From contig OU744732.1 of assembly GCA_916613615.1 (NCBI GenBank), positions 59,781,227 through 59,845,226 of the forward strand: 64,000 bases of DNA, in the 5' to 3' direction. Shown here one piece after another: positions 1 through 12,355 of the stretch (positions are counted from its first letter, which is position 1; each line of letters begins with the position of its first letter). A program made the translations under genes and the position numbers. Source of the stretch: Steromphala cineraria. Taxonomy: Eukaryota > Mollusca > Gastropoda > Trochida > Trochidae. A model generated the notes under the pieces. It was not told where the DNA came from and did not search any database. It saw only the letters and a list, made by a program, of their open reading frames with translations.

Positions 1-590
1 GTTTAAGATAGAAACTGGGCTTGAGGGAACGGGTCTTTGGTTGTATACATAATCTGAGAGAATATCTCTTGTTAGATATGAATGCGATCAAACCCTAGGA
101 CATTTTTCTAGAGGAAATAGGAAGTTGACTTTGTGAATTTAGTATCTATGATTGCTTTCATTCATTTATGTTTTTAACCGAAACAAGTTTATATTCTCTC
201 TATGTCATGACCTTTTAAACATAATTGTAAAACAATAGCAATTCTCCAAAAGTGATACTTCTTAAAATGTTATTGCAATAAAAAGTTTTCTTTTGGAATA
301 TGCAATAAACATAATAACAAAATGTTTACAAATCTTCCCTTAATTCATAGAAATATTGCACAGGCATTACTGTGTGGTGCGAAGGAGGTCAAAAGAGTCC
401 AGTTAATCAGATGTGAAATACATAGTCCCAAAGTATGGCCTTGTTTGTTTTGGACGTTCCATTCTCCTTAAAAGGTGTTTTTACGGAAATGATCCACTTG
501 AAATGTAACCAAGATAGTAATTGAAATTCTCAAGGATTGTTATGCCTAGGAACATGTGCGGTTCAATAGAAAAACAAATATTTGTTTGTT
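1..590 (+). repeat. Array unit 0, block B (window starts inside it)
   Basis: Closely matches 4381-4930, 24381-25295 (apart from a MITE there) and 50344-50785. The window edge cuts the array, so further units probably lie to the left. Around 560-600 block B joins block J directly, so C to I are missing here. No coding potential was seen. Confidence 0.85.
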
Positions 591-3495
591 TTTACACCTT
601 TTGAAAGTAAAAAAAAAAGTTGAGAATGTTGAGAACAAGGACAAGGAAAAAGTCATTGTAATAAGTTAACCTCTAAATTCTGATCAAATGAAAATGATCA
701 ATGGTAGGAATAAATTTGAACGTTTACGTTTTACAACGCATTAAAAGGTCTTTGCTTAAATTATGAAAACTTAGTTTTTAAATTTACTTTCTGAGTCAAG
801 GTTTATTACCGATACTGAAAGCTCAATGTAATAAATTCATAAAACCCTACTGTTTAACTGTTTGTGTTACTTTATCAGAATGAGAGTCTGTAATGATTGT
901 TTTGGAACCCCTTTTTTAAAGGATTGTTTCATTTTTTTCTGATATTTTTGTTAAATTTATCAAGGATTATTTGTTTTTCGTACTGTGACTTTTAAAAAAT
1001 TGATTGATTGATTATTCCTTATTTATCATATGTATAGCTAGTCCCGGTTTCACAAAAAAATCTGATTTCCCTTTCCATTTCAAAACAAAACCAATGAAGA
1101 GAGATAAACAGTAAATGCTACCCCAACAAAACACTGGAACGATTCTAAACACATATTTAAGGAAAACGTTTTACAGATAATCAAACACACCTACCACATG
1201 GTGTGGATGTCAAATGCACAGTGGTCAATAAACAAACATCTCAGTACTAACGTATAGTAGGGAGCTAATGGTATTAACTCTTGGCAGTTTGATATGGATG
1301 CTTCCATTATGAATAGTAGATGAACAACACTAGCAGAAGCCAACAAAGCAGTAACAATGCTAATTGGTTTGGATTTACAGGAAGGCTTGAAGGGTTTGAG
1401 CATGGGTTCCAAACACTAAGTGGAATGATTGATCGGCGAAGGTGAAGTGCGTATCTGTGCTGTATTCTTTTATGCAAGTAATTTCTATCAGGATTATTAT
1501 TTGACAGTATCTATCAAATATATATGAGGATGATTTTAACATGTTGTAGACAGGATGCCACTTTTGCTTTCCCATTCCTAAAACTTATAAAATCAAGATA
1601 ATTCTTTTGAAGATTAGTGGAGTTATAAACAAACTTCGAGGAAAGGCAACCCTCAAACTAAAAAAACAAGTCTCAGGGACTTGACAATGTCATCGTTTCC
1701 TTGTTTCTATTGTAGACCGACAAAGATATGATATAGTTTAGAATGTTTCATTGCCTTTGCTTCATTGTAGTTTTTGTAGACATATAAACTTATTATGATT
1801 AGATTGTTTTAACACTACTAGTATTTACCTAGTCTAAAACTGAGACTGTTTTTTTTTTATATTCTGTCCATAACATAACCACTCCATAAGCTCTTCTTCC
1901 AGGTTTGCAGTGAACTACAGAAAAAGCCATTGCCATTTGCAAGCGACTTCTCTACTAGATATATAACATAATATTAAGATTCCTTTTCCGGAGATGATAC
2001 ATTAGTTTTTACATTGTATCGTTTTACACCTACATTTTCTGTTAAGCTAACATTCACATCTTTGTACCATTATCAAACCGACTCTACTACGTCCTGCTAG
2101 TGTTTACTTGTTGCTGTGACCGTAAGGCAAGACGTTTTACAGTAATATATGTTAATGGGTAAATGCCAGGCAACAGTAAGTGGTAAGCTGATTATGTCTA
2201 GGTGTGAAAGGTCTTTGAAATTGCTAAATGATTGGTTGTTCAGTGACTCTTACGACAAATATGGTAGTAATTGGTATTTATTAAGTGTGATATCCCTACT
2301 CAAGGTTCATTTCTCAAAGCGAATTTAAAAAACTCATCATTCATCATTAAACTTCAGCATTTTTTAGATTACATAATTACAATCACAATTAATGAATAAA
2401 TAAAAACTGTATCGGTTTGTCCTTGCAAGAACAGCCCATGTAGAGTGAAGTTTCATTTTGTGTTACAACAACACATTCTCTGATTACTCTAAACAGGCAA
2501 AGATGTGTTTTGGATACAATAACAAATGTCATATACACATTCTGCATTCATACAAAAACTCAAAAGCAATGTTTTCTGTAAAAACAAAGATTGATTCTTT
2601 GCTTATCTTCTGAACTTCAGTTCATTTTAATTCATCATGTCTGCCTGTGTTAAATGTAACTGTCATATGTCATTGATATCAATTTGTTTCCGTAAATAAA
2701 TTGGAAAAACACCAAAAAAGTAATGCATTTCACCGATAATATAAAGCAAATGTTTCCAGAAGCTAACAATCAAATATTTATTTTATATCATATGCTGGGG
2801 AAATGAATTCTTCTCCAAAATGTTTAAACTTTCATTTGGACAAACTATGTTGTTCATGAGCTCGAAAAATGTATCGTTATTTCGTTTTATAATGTTTCAG
2901 CTATTTTTCTCCTAAATTGGCATGGATTTGTCTACGAAAACATCAATTTAAATAACTAGAAAACATTAATAGGAAAATGTCAATGCCTGTACCAGCGAAA
3001 TGTTAGAACCATTTGTTTGGTTTCCACTTTTCCCCAGTTTTCGAAACTGATATTGACGAACTGGTCATCGAAATTCACATAATAAACCATCTTCAAACTT
3101 GAATGGACATTTTCTGATTCCAACAGCGCCATATACTCATCAAACTAAATTGTTGTCAGTATATGTTCATTTCATGAAAGAAAGAATATATATCAAAACG
3201 TTTAATATCAAACAGGACAAGTTTAAACAAGTTTTTCGCAATTGAAATCACAAGCGCCTGAATAAATCTAAATTAAATGAATGATTATTTGGATGTATAT
3301 TACCTTTTTTCACAATATTACAACAATTACATGCTGCTTTATGTTTGCTTGTTAACAGCAGCAGGTAATAAGCAAGAGTCAATACATCATGATGAAATAT
3401 CATTATGGAAAAAATATCAAATATGACTCCATCAGCAGTTGTGCTACAAGTGTGTAACTTTTAAACATAGGCATACAAATTCTTTTTTTTACTAT
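591..3495 (+). repeat. Array unit 0, blocks J, K and L
   Basis: Block J (about 600-1065) matches 20705-21160 and 42215-42600. Block K (about 1079-2290) matches 21220-22200, 33166-34500 and 42665-43870. Block L (about 2290-3495) matches 22200-23559, 34501-36469 and 47536-49090. Order and strand are the same in every unit. Minus-strand ORFs here (for example 1191-1412) carry stops or shifts in the paralogous copies, so I do not treat them as genes. Confidence 0.85.
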
Positions 3496-3808
3496 CTATT
3501 TGAAACTGAAATTGACATAACATGTACATTACATGTACATAACAAATGCATGTTATGGCAAATTTCAACCAGGTAAAATCAAGTCCAATCCTCAATTCAA
3601 GATCAGTTCAAACTGCAATGGGATGTTTTAAACTCTTTATAAAACGCAATTGCTGTTGTCTAAAGCTCTTGAGTGTTCTTCATGTCAGGGAAGATACAGG
3701 AAATCGATGACAATTTATAGAATGTCCTTTTAGCGGTACTCTAATGTCACACTTCTCCCAAACGACTGCCTTTCCATGCAAACATTTAATTTCCTCACAT
3801 GATAATCG

Positions 3809-4006
3809 ATGAATAGATGTCTGTTGAGATCGATAACCGTTTGTTTACCAACCTTATCGACTGTTTGTCAGTCTGCAGAGTTGTGCTCATCGTTTACTCA
3901 GGTTCAACTGAATACTACATGTGCTGCCAAGTTTACCCAACCCTGGAATCTATCAGACTTAATACATATTATTCATGTGTACTTCTATAGACTACAGATC
4001 CTTTAA
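3809..4006 (+). other. Short ORF 1 of block A, coding status doubtful
   Basis: A 65-codon ORF beginning MNRCLLRSITVCLPTLSTVC. Similar ORFs occur at 23831-24022 and 36781-36972. A 6-nt length difference between copies keeps the frame. In the unit 5 copy, near 49440, one extra C breaks the frame. No domain, clear signal peptide or relative is recognised. Shared descent of young duplicates can explain retained openness, so this is weak evidence for a peptide. A non-coding role or none is more likely. Confidence 0.12.
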
Positions 4007-4015
4007 TAAACACAA

Positions 4016-4237
4016 ATGAGGTGTGAAAGGCAGTCATATCATTTGTTTCTTAGATATGTAAGTATATATAGAATATCATCTGCTCTAGTGTCAGTAGTAG
4101 CCCGGGATATCACACGGAACGTGCTTCACTCACTGGCACATACATCACTGACGTTTCTTTCAGGTTATCTCTCAGATTTCCGTTATGTGCCCTGTGGAAT
4201 TGCTCCATCAACGATCACACAACTGGTACAACCATGA
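4016..4237 (+). other. Short ORF 2 of block A, coding status doubtful
   Basis: A 73-codon ORF starting 9 bases after the end of short ORF 1. The unit 3 equivalent (24039-24248) is open apart from a changed N-terminus. The unit 5 equivalent (from about 49525) gains a TAA after the SDFR residues. Block A of unit 4 is cut off before most of it. No recognisable domain. Openness in two of three full copies is compatible with chance. Confidence 0.1.
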
Positions 4238-4380
4238 CATACTGTCCACATTCAGCCTTTAATTACAGATGATTAGTTGAATCTGTGTGTTTACGAACTT
4301 TCCCAGCAGTACCAATTACAGAAAGGTTCAATGTATAGTTGAACATCAATGTTTACTGCCCTGATTGAGAAAGTTTGATT

Positions 4381-4930
4381 AAGATAGAAACTGGGCTTGA
4401 GGCAAAGGGTCTTTGATTGTATAAATATTCTGAGAGAATATCTCTTGTTAGATATGCAATGCGATCAAACCCTAGGACATTTTTCTAGAGGAAATAGGAA
4501 GTTGACTTTGTGAATTTAGTATCTATGATTGCTTTCATTCATTTATGTTTTTAACCGAAACAAGTTTATATTCTCTCTATGTCATGACCTTTTAAACATA
4601 ATTTTAAAACAATAGCAATTCTCCAAAAGTGATATTTCTTAAAATGTTATTGCAATACAAAGTTTTCTTTTGGAATATGCAATAAACATAATAACAAAAT
4701 GTTTACAAATCTTCCCTTAATTCATAGAAATATTGCACAGGCATTACTGTGTGATGCGAAGGAGGTCAAAAGGGTCCAGTTAATCAGATGTGAAATACAT
4801 AATCCCAAAGTATGGCCTTGTTTGTTTTGGACGTTCCGTTCTCCTCAAAAGGTGTTTTTACAGAAATGATCCACTTGAAATGTAACCAAGATAGTAATTG
4901 AAATTCTCAAGGATTGTTATGCCTAGAAAC
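4381..4930 (+). repeat. Array unit 1, block B
   Basis: Nearly the same as 1-590. At 4587-4605 it shows the empty site CCTTTTAAACATAA of the MITE that interrupts the unit 3 copy at 24592. No gene seen. Confidence 0.85.
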
Positions 4931-6334
4931 ACGAGCATCTCAAAAGATAACCTGTTTTGTAGTTACTAACAAAACCAGATCAATTTACATGAACCTGCAA
5001 TGAAACACCTGCTTTCATTATCTTTTCTTAACAATGTGCAAACAACGTTAACTGATGGTATAAGAGGTGCACTTGATCTTGTCCGCTTCACTTCCAATGT
5101 ACAATTGTTAAATTCTTCTAAGACAGTTTGACAGATTTACATTGGTAGGTGATTTATTCACAATAATTTTAAAATAGACAACATTTTTGATGATTCACAT
5201 CGTTAGTGATGAAGACTAGGCACAAGCTATATAAGATACTATAAGACTACCTGAAGAGGAAATATCACCACTGTGACTTCTAATATTAAAAATTATCAAT
5301 ACGAGTACAAAAACATTGTGTATAACAGATCAATACCATAGGGTTTTCAAAGAGTGATGTCATAAAGTTTGGGTACGTTTTGTAAAACATTTAAATTCTC
5401 AACAAAAGTGATATCTGGGTTGAAAATATTTTTGACAATATTTATCTAATGAATTACAAACTTGAATAAACATTTATTTGTGTTTACTGTGATTACTATA
5501 TCTTGTTATTACATCTGACCAGTGAAGCCAACTGCGAATAAAATATCCTTTAAACGGTAAGCATTTTGAACCAATTGTCTGTCACGTTATAAACAACAGG
5601 CGATACTTGTTTAATGTTAAGCACTCACAGTGTATTATTTCAAAGACATTGTCGCCCTAGAAAATCATAGAATGATTACTGTGAAGTTTGAGACACAAAT
5701 ATTTCCGACAATGAATGATCCCTTAGCAATGATCACCAAAGGCTTGCATCAGATTACTAGAGTGCAAGAGACTAGATTTTCTCCGATCGTAAAGCTATTG
5801 CGAATTCTTATACCATAACAAAGTTATCAAATCAGAGATACAAGACCTGCTGACAATGAAGTCAGTTATCCTTTAATCTGATGAGGACATCCGTCGAGAA
5901 TTGAATCTACTTAGACCATTCCCTGAATAAATTGGTACTTGCTACACTGAAGGCAATAATTTGTTGACTTCAATTTTTCCCTGATTTTTAATATCTTCGA
6001 TGAAATTGAGACAGTAACAGTTAGTTGCAAACCATAATTAAAACACCTAACTACTGAAATTTAGTTTTATAATTTACAATGGTTCCTGATATCTTAGTCA
6101 GTATCGGACTTATTGTGATAAATATATTACCTGTACTAATCTAAATCTGATATTTGAAAGTGATTCACATTAGCTTAAACATCACCTTAGTTAGTTACGT
6201 ATTTTGGCAAATTATTTAGGCACGTTAGTTATGCAAGTTACAGATTGGTTCGTTGAGGTGTACTGTACATGGAAATCTCGATTCTTGATTATTTTGTAGT
6301 GTTATAGTTAATTGTTGATTCCATATTGTTTTAG
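4931..6334 (+). repeat. Array unit 1, block C
   Basis: Matches 25296-26245 (unit 3, which stops at about 5880 of this copy) and 50786-51735 plus 53041-53193 (unit 5). The stretch at about 5880-6460 is missing from unit 3. The ORF at 5630-5818 is not preserved elsewhere and is not taken as a gene. Confidence 0.8.
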
Positions 6335-6407
6335 GTATTATTACGGAATTGACAATCGTGTCAACAGCTTCAAAACAGGGAGGACGAGACGCTGTTGGTG
6401 TTGTGGG
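6335..6407 (+). other. Isolated exon-like segment with consensus splice sites
   Basis: A 73-nt segment sits between a T-rich tract ending TTGTTTTAG and a strong donor GTAAGT. It is richer in GC than its surroundings. Two frames are open across it. One reads ELTIVSTASKQGGRDAVGVV and the other ends in a Cys/Trp-rich RRCWCCG. I recognise neither. It lies in the part of block C that unit 3 lacks, and I found no second copy. It could be an orphan exon of a gene broken by the duplications, an exon of a gene running through the array, or a chance match. Confidence 0.22.
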
Positions 6408-8050
6408 GTAAGTAACTTAGTCAGAAGTGTAAATCGAATCACAGAAAAATAAAATCTAAAAAATAATTATGATTGATTTTGAAAAATAATCGCTACTAAT
6501 ATCATGATGAAGAAAACATGTTATAAAAGTTATTTACATGTACAGACATTTTTATTTAAGAAATGAATGTCATAATATAGTTGTCGACACGGTTATAACC
6601 TTGTAACTTGTAATATAAACTTGTATAACTGGCGAGCTTGCTGGAATGTCGGGCTGGAATGTGGCTGTAAGATCAGGGGAGTCCCCGAGAAATGTAGTTC
6701 TGGCACGACATCGTATAAACTTCATTTACTGAAAGTTATTTTGTATAACCTGCAATTTAGGGTTCATTGAAATGTAAACCGATCACATGACCTTGTTAGA
6801 TCCAATCATAATGGAGCATATCGTTTACAGTTCAAAGTCTGAATTGATTTAGTCATCAATAACAAATGCAACTGTTTTTGTAAACAACATCGCTTATAAT
6901 TAATTATGTCTGTTTAAAAGAAATCTATATTTTCATTTGAATTACAACTACATGTACATGTAGCAGAAACAAAATCATATTGAATTTCATTTAAATGCTT
7001 ACGTTATAAAACGTTTATTTGATTATTTTTTTAAGAATGAACAGTTTGAATGATTCAAGTAAAATTCGTTTACAGACTTTGTTAGCTTAGTTTAACACTA
7101 ACATCTGACTTAGCTCTCATGTGTTGCACTGTCTGGAGTGAAATTTAATATCAGACAGACCGTATCTCACGTATCATTGCACAACTTTCGTAGAGAAACT
7201 GAACTTTACAGTCTGACTCTGGAGACGTTCACTTAGTGCAATACAAACGAATTAAATTTAGATCAACAGTACCAAAATTGTTATTTTGTCAATCTAGCAT
7301 CCACCAGTATGAGACGGCATCCTGATGACCTATCCTGGGCACAAAAAAAGGAAACCTCGATTAATCATACTCAACATCTTAAACAGTTCAGCATCGCGCA
7401 ATCATGGGATGTATTGAAGAAATATATGATAGCATTCCCAATAACAATGAGTCGACTGATGCATTCCTAACAACCAAAACTCGTTTTTGTAATTGATTAA
7501 AAAAAATATCAGATGATTATATTTCAGTTGCATGTGTATGAAATGGTTTTGGTTTAATGATTAAAAATATTACTCATTTTCATCATTCTTTAATTATCAA
7601 TTAAACATCCAAATCAATTAGTTGTAAAAGAATATATCACAATTAGTAAAGAAAATAAATGAAACCAAACGCTTCAAAAACATCTAGGTTTTGATTGGTA
7701 GGAATGAACTCGATCAATTTAAATTTCCAATTTTCTTCCTAAATGATCAACGAAGAAAATTACGGTTTACTGACTATACTTAACATTCATTGTAGGATTG
7801 ATATAATTTCAATATATCACCTAATAAAAGGTTAATTGCTTGTCAGTCTCTGGTTAGAGTGTTTGAAATATTTTTAAACGCTTATGGAGAAAAAAGTTGA
7901 TGGAAATCATTCCTTCATCTCATTTGAGCACTTAGCAGTGCAGCAGGGTGAAAGCGAAAATGATGTTTTCTGCATGTAGTGTATGTTTTGTACAAGAGTA
8001 TCACATGAAATACTGTGCAATGCAAACAATTCAATCAACATTTGCTGTAA
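6408..8050 (+). repeat. End of unit 1 block C, then block D
   Basis: Block D (from about 6460) matches 26255-27800. Its first part holds a GC-richer, very similar patch (6600-6790) listed separately. The rest is AT-rich with small indels between the copies and no coding signal. Confidence 0.8.
6600..6790 (+). other. GC-richer, strongly conserved patch in block D with a Cys-rich reading frame
   Basis: This patch and 26390-26580 are almost identical over nearly 200 bases, clearly closer than the neighbouring parts of the block. One frame reads across both copies, with cysteines spaced as in CWNVGLECGCKIRGVPEKC. A 3-nt length difference upstream keeps that frame. Unit 1 has a TAA where unit 3 has GAA near the N-terminal end. 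No splice site or domain is clear. It may be a decayed exon, a conserved regulatory patch, or the result of gene conversion. Confidence 0.2.
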
Positions 8051-10560
8051 ACAAAATTAATATTTTAATTAGATGATTGATAAAAAAATGTGTTCGAGTC
8101 CATTTTTAAAACATTATTTTGATATACATAGAAATCAAATATTCTCATTTAAGCATGTTAGTCAGAGTGGAGGGTTATAAATTATACTAAGCTTTTGTAA
8201 ATGCTTTCCAGTATTAAGTCATAATTTGTGGAAATCATTAAATTGTAATCATTCTAAACATAATACTTTTCAGAAAAAACGTCTGAATAGTTGAAGTAAT
8301 TTTCTAAAAGTTATATTAAATGTTTTTTAGATTGCAGTTCAAAACTTGACTTGAGTTGAAACATAGGGTTCATGTTTTGTTAATAAAAAGACGATCTTAC
8401 AAAAAGTCGGTGTTACAGCTGAACTAGAAAACGTAGACTGACTGGCCGACGTTTGGCTTGTCTCAAATAACTGACTGTAAATTCTACATCTGTTTTCAAA
8501 ACTTATGATGACATGTTTCATCATTACAGAGAATCTGAAGTTCTCTCATGTTCTTGGTTGAGGTATATCTACATTAAATTTACAAAGTATCAATAAGACA
8601 AGGCGTTTTATGGATTATCAACTTTTTTTTGTAGAATGAAGTGACATTTCGGTATAGATTCTTATACTGTTTTCAAGCATATTGGAAAATGGGAGTACAG
8701 CAATACATATGGACATGATGATGAGATAACAATAACAGTAACAATATGATGAAATAACAATTGCATCCACCTTGACATCAAAGGGGCTTCTACAATTAAG
8801 AAGTTGATATTCCATAAAACTCCTTGTCTTCTAGATTTACAAGTACAATTGTTTAGCATCGAGGAAGCAAATCTTGCATTGGCACAAAGAGGCATTGAAC
8901 AAAATATTATTTCCGATTTTCAATAAAATGAAAAAAATATTGATATGAGACAAAAAGTCATTTCCCGCTAAGCATTCAACATCTTTTTTCGTTCTAACTT
9001 GTAACATGTAACCTACCAATTTTAATATTGCCTTTCAAAGCTAACAAGTATTTGACATTGATTTGTAAAGGGGAAAATTAAGACACAAAGTACAAAACAT
9101 TCTATTATTTAAGATGTGTTCCAACGAAAATCAAGCACCATCGAATTTTTCTCTTGAAATCCTTGTTATTCATACCTTATTTTCTCTCATTATAATCAAT
9201 ATGAATTGCAAGAGTTTGTTGAGCTAAACCTTCAAAAATGTGATAACGTTACCATACCGAATTGCAATGGACAATTCTTTACTGTGGTAAACGATGCGAT
9301 GAAATTACGTAAAAACAGAAAATGGTTTGATAATGTTATCATTATGGTTATTGTAGTAATTACACATATGCTACTATGTTGACCATAGCAGTTGCAGTTT
9401 GCAGTTCAACTAGCCATTTTTCGATAATGAACATTCTCAAATTACAGTCACATAGCCTAATAAGTTTGTTTAGCAATTTCCATTGTGCATGTTGATTATA
9501 CACCTTCCATTTGCGATACTCAAGCAATAGGTGAGTTGTTAATTATCAGTAGTTATCTGGACGATAATGACAAAATGTTATACTTGAAAAAATCATGTCC
9601 ATTGTATTTGTTTCCGTTTAAGCTTGCAATTTGTGGTCTTCAATACACTGAGTTTTAATATAGCTGCACGTCATAATTCTACGTAAGCTACGACAGATAA
9701 ACCTTTAAACTTTAGGAATCACCTAGTTAGTTGTTTAAGTCACATATGTCAAAAGGCATTTTTTGAAACTATAGGAGTGTTAGGCCTTTATAATTTTTAT
9801 GCGCTATATCATATACAATTAGCATTGTTTTCTGATGACTGAGATATGTATACCACACTAAGCATTCAGGCTCGTATCAAAGTGGAACATTGGTAATGCA
9901 GATCATGGAATGTTTCTTGAACAGTTATTCAGTACACATGTCTAAAAGGCTTGCATCATTTAGAAATATGCATGCATTAAACACATAGAGATGTTTTACG
10001 TTCCTTATACCCTTTCAACGAGCCGCGCCATGGTTTTAATGATATATTGTAAATGTCAATATCCGTTATATTTATTTAATGACTTCTCACTTATTCTTCT
10101 CAAAATGGCAAGAAAAAAATACTTATGTTCAATGAAAATCTTAAAACAGTCTAATTCACACGCCAAATTTACATACACTTGAGTCGTATAATCTTTAAAA
10201 CAGTATCTACTTGCGACTCTCATTCAGACGGCATTAGATAAGTATCAGTGATTGACCTGCATCATTGTCGATAATTCTAGTCACTTCAAACCTTCATATT
10301 GTCACTATACATTGATGATTTGCCTAAGAATGATACTTCCTTCAACAGTTGGTACTTCTCGATCAAAAGACACTGTTAATAAAAAAAAATTCATATGTGA
10401 CCTCCAACAACCGACAATAAGGCCCTACAACATTGTTAGACAAAATTTGCTCAATAAGTTACATTCTTCATGGTGATAAGTGATTCTCGCTAAATTGACT
10501 AAGCGAATGGTTGCTTTGTTCTAGAGTGAGAAACAGTTGTGTCAGACTACACCTCAGTGT
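8051..10560 (+). repeat. Array unit 1, block E
   Basis: Matches 27800-29968. At about 8600-8700 it includes a dispersed motif ending ATTCTTATACTGTTTTCAAG, seen again near 28370 and, outside the block, near 47400-47465. It therefore contains a piece of an older interspersed repeat. Minus-strand ORFs at 8339-9019 and plus-strand ORFs at 9991-10476 are not kept in the paralog. Confidence 0.75.
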
Positions 10561-11158
10561 TTACTGAAATCTTATTTTCATTCATAAACACAAAGTAACT
10601 TCAGTATGATATACTGAACAGTCTTCACATTACGTTGTTCTGTCACAAGTTACTGCAATTCCTTGTTGGCCTTCAGTACATTCACAAGACGAATGAGGTT
10701 ATTCTAGCATGAAATTAAGTTCCTCAAAATGGAAAACGCGGAGACCCATATGTTGTCCATATGGTCAGAACAAGTCCGAAATGTAGGCCATTCTGTCAGC
10801 GTTTTGTTTTGTTTGGTAGTAAGAAAATCTAAAAGTGATTGTTCTTGCTTTTGCGCAGATGCCAACCCATCTGAACAAAAATGGAACCTGATCAAATGTT
10901 ATATATTCAGCATCATTACAAACAGCTGACAAACAAAAGTTTGTTTCGTTACTTAGTGCAAAACGGATGCAGCATTGTTGTTAGGAGTGGTACTAGCTAG
11001 TATTCTAGTGCCAGACAGGATTGATAATATTGTGGCCAGATCAAATAAAGTCTGACTCAAGAACGATTCCTGGTCATAAGTAAGGTTTATATGAAATAAA
11101 TGAGAAGATGTGAATTGGTGCAAGGGAAACAGCATTGTATATTAAGAGTTGATACTTG
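10561..11158. other. No recognised gene; copy-specific sequence
   Basis: Without a clear paralog elsewhere in the window. Short overlapping ORFs on both strands (10704-10929, 10953-11135) look like chance. An interrupted CATATG..CATATG palindrome lies at 10746-10762. Confidence 0.5.
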
Positions 11159-11165
11159 TATGCTG

Positions 11166-11458
11166 CCATTCTCTTCCCACAGAGGCAGATCAAGTCATGT
11201 TGAGTTAGCCTCTGTTATATTTGTGCAATCAGCGACGCTGTTCTTAAATCAGCATGTTGGCTACTGAAACAAGGAAGGGCTTTGTGATATGAGCCACCCT
11301 TTTTATGCGAGAAGCCTTGTCATTTGATAAAAAAATTCAAATGTATTGAGATGAAAGTTTTTTCCGCCAGGGGAAGCTGCCGTAACCCTCGGATTTCGGC
11401 GTAATAGAACAGAGGCTAAATCAACATGACTTGATCTGCCTCTGTGGGGAGAGAATGG
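11166..11458. mobile_element. MITE with about 50-bp terminal inverted repeats
   Basis: The left end CCATTCTCTTCCCACAGAGG is mirrored at the right end, and the two arms stay complementary for about 50 bases (11166-11215 and 11408-11458). No ORF inside. TATGCT occurs at 11159-11164 and again at 11459-11464, one base away from the left arm, and is the likely target-site duplication (6-7 bp). Superfamily unassigned; hAT-like is one option. Confidence 0.75.
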
Positions 11459-11464
11459 TATGCT

Positions 11465-11739
11465 ACAGGAATATATTTTAAACAGAACGATGCAACATTT
11501 GGTTCTTAAATGTAAAAGCTCAAATATCTTAACTGTCTTGGGAAAGTGCTGTTTCTAAACCCTTAAAACACGTTACAATTGAAGAAACTTTGCAGAAAGA
11601 AGAAAATTGTTACTTTCGAATTTTGATTCAACGTTTCTCTTCAAAAATGGTTCCAACGTTTCTCATATCTGCCTTTATATAAGTAATGTAAATATGAGCT
11701 ATTTATCAATTGATGACTTAGATCTATATCTCTTACTCC
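11465..11739. other. No recognised feature
   Basis: AT-rich sequence between two MITEs. The ORF at 11607-11807 runs into the next MITE and is not considered real. Confidence 0.5.
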
Positions 11740-11743
11740 TTAA

Positions 11744-12099
11744 AGGGGCAGTAGCACGTTTTTTGATACTTTTGTATTTTAAAAATTGCACTTATAATGG
11801 TAAGTAAATGCCTAATGTATTATATTGACAGTGTCAACAATCACATTACACAAGCCAATCAACCATAATCAGAGGACAAAGTATGAGGATTTACATAAAA
11901 TCCATTGGCGGGCATTTTTGTGTGAACACCTTTAATTCATTTTTGTAAGAAAAGGGAATCGCATGGCTGAACCTTACGTTATATATTTGAATTATTACTG
12001 CTCCATTTAGTTTAAATACATTGTCTTTCATTTGGAACCATTTATTTTCATTTTCCTGACATCACCTTATATTCCCCCTAAAAACGTGCTACTGCCCCT
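11744..12099 (+). mobile_element. TTAA-flanked MITE, copy 1 of 6
   Basis: A 356-bp element with terminal inverted repeats AGGGGCAGTAGCACG / CGTGCTACTGCCCCT, flanked by TTAA at 11740-11743 and 12100-12103. No coding capacity. TTAA duplication suggests mobilisation by a piggyBac-type transposase, although the termini are not classic piggyBac ends. Same orientation as the copy at 12356 and opposite to those at 24596, 53198 and 62847. Confidence 0.9.
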
Positions 12100-12103
12100 T
12101 TAA

Positions 12104-12351
12104 TCACATACATTGAATCTTAAACCAAGGCGACCTTAACAATCAAAATACCATTCCTATGAGTCCTAATGATCTCGGTGCCTTGATTTTTCTCCTTGCC
12201 AGCTTATACGCAGGTAGCTGGAGGGGAAATTGCACATTCTAACTGGTGTTAAAGCGAGAAATGGTAATTCCAACATTGGAGAGAGGAGCTTAGAATTCAA
12301 AATCACGAAATGCTTATCTTTTCGATTGCTGCTTTAAATTTGAACCTTGAC
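12104..12351. other. Spacer between two MITEs
   Basis: About 250 bases of moderately GC-richer sequence with no ORF, repeat or signal that I can name. Confidence 0.4.
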
Positions 12352-12355
12352 TTCA

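Larger units (their letters stand above)
3496..4380 (+). repeat. Array unit 1, block A
   Basis: Paralogous to 23560-24380, 36470-37045 (3' truncated) and 49091-49885. It is among the best preserved blocks. It carries two adjacent short ORFs, listed separately, and ends at the AAGATAGAAACTGGGCTTG sequence that opens block B. Confidence 0.85.

Noticed and set aside
1191..1412. 73-codon minus-strand ORF with a hydrophobic stretch in block K
   Set aside because: In units 2, 3 and 4 the same frame is broken by stops; no domain recognised.
8088..8102. GTTCGAGTCC resembling a tRNA B box, also near 27825
   Set aside because: No A box upstream at the right distance and no cloverleaf can be drawn.
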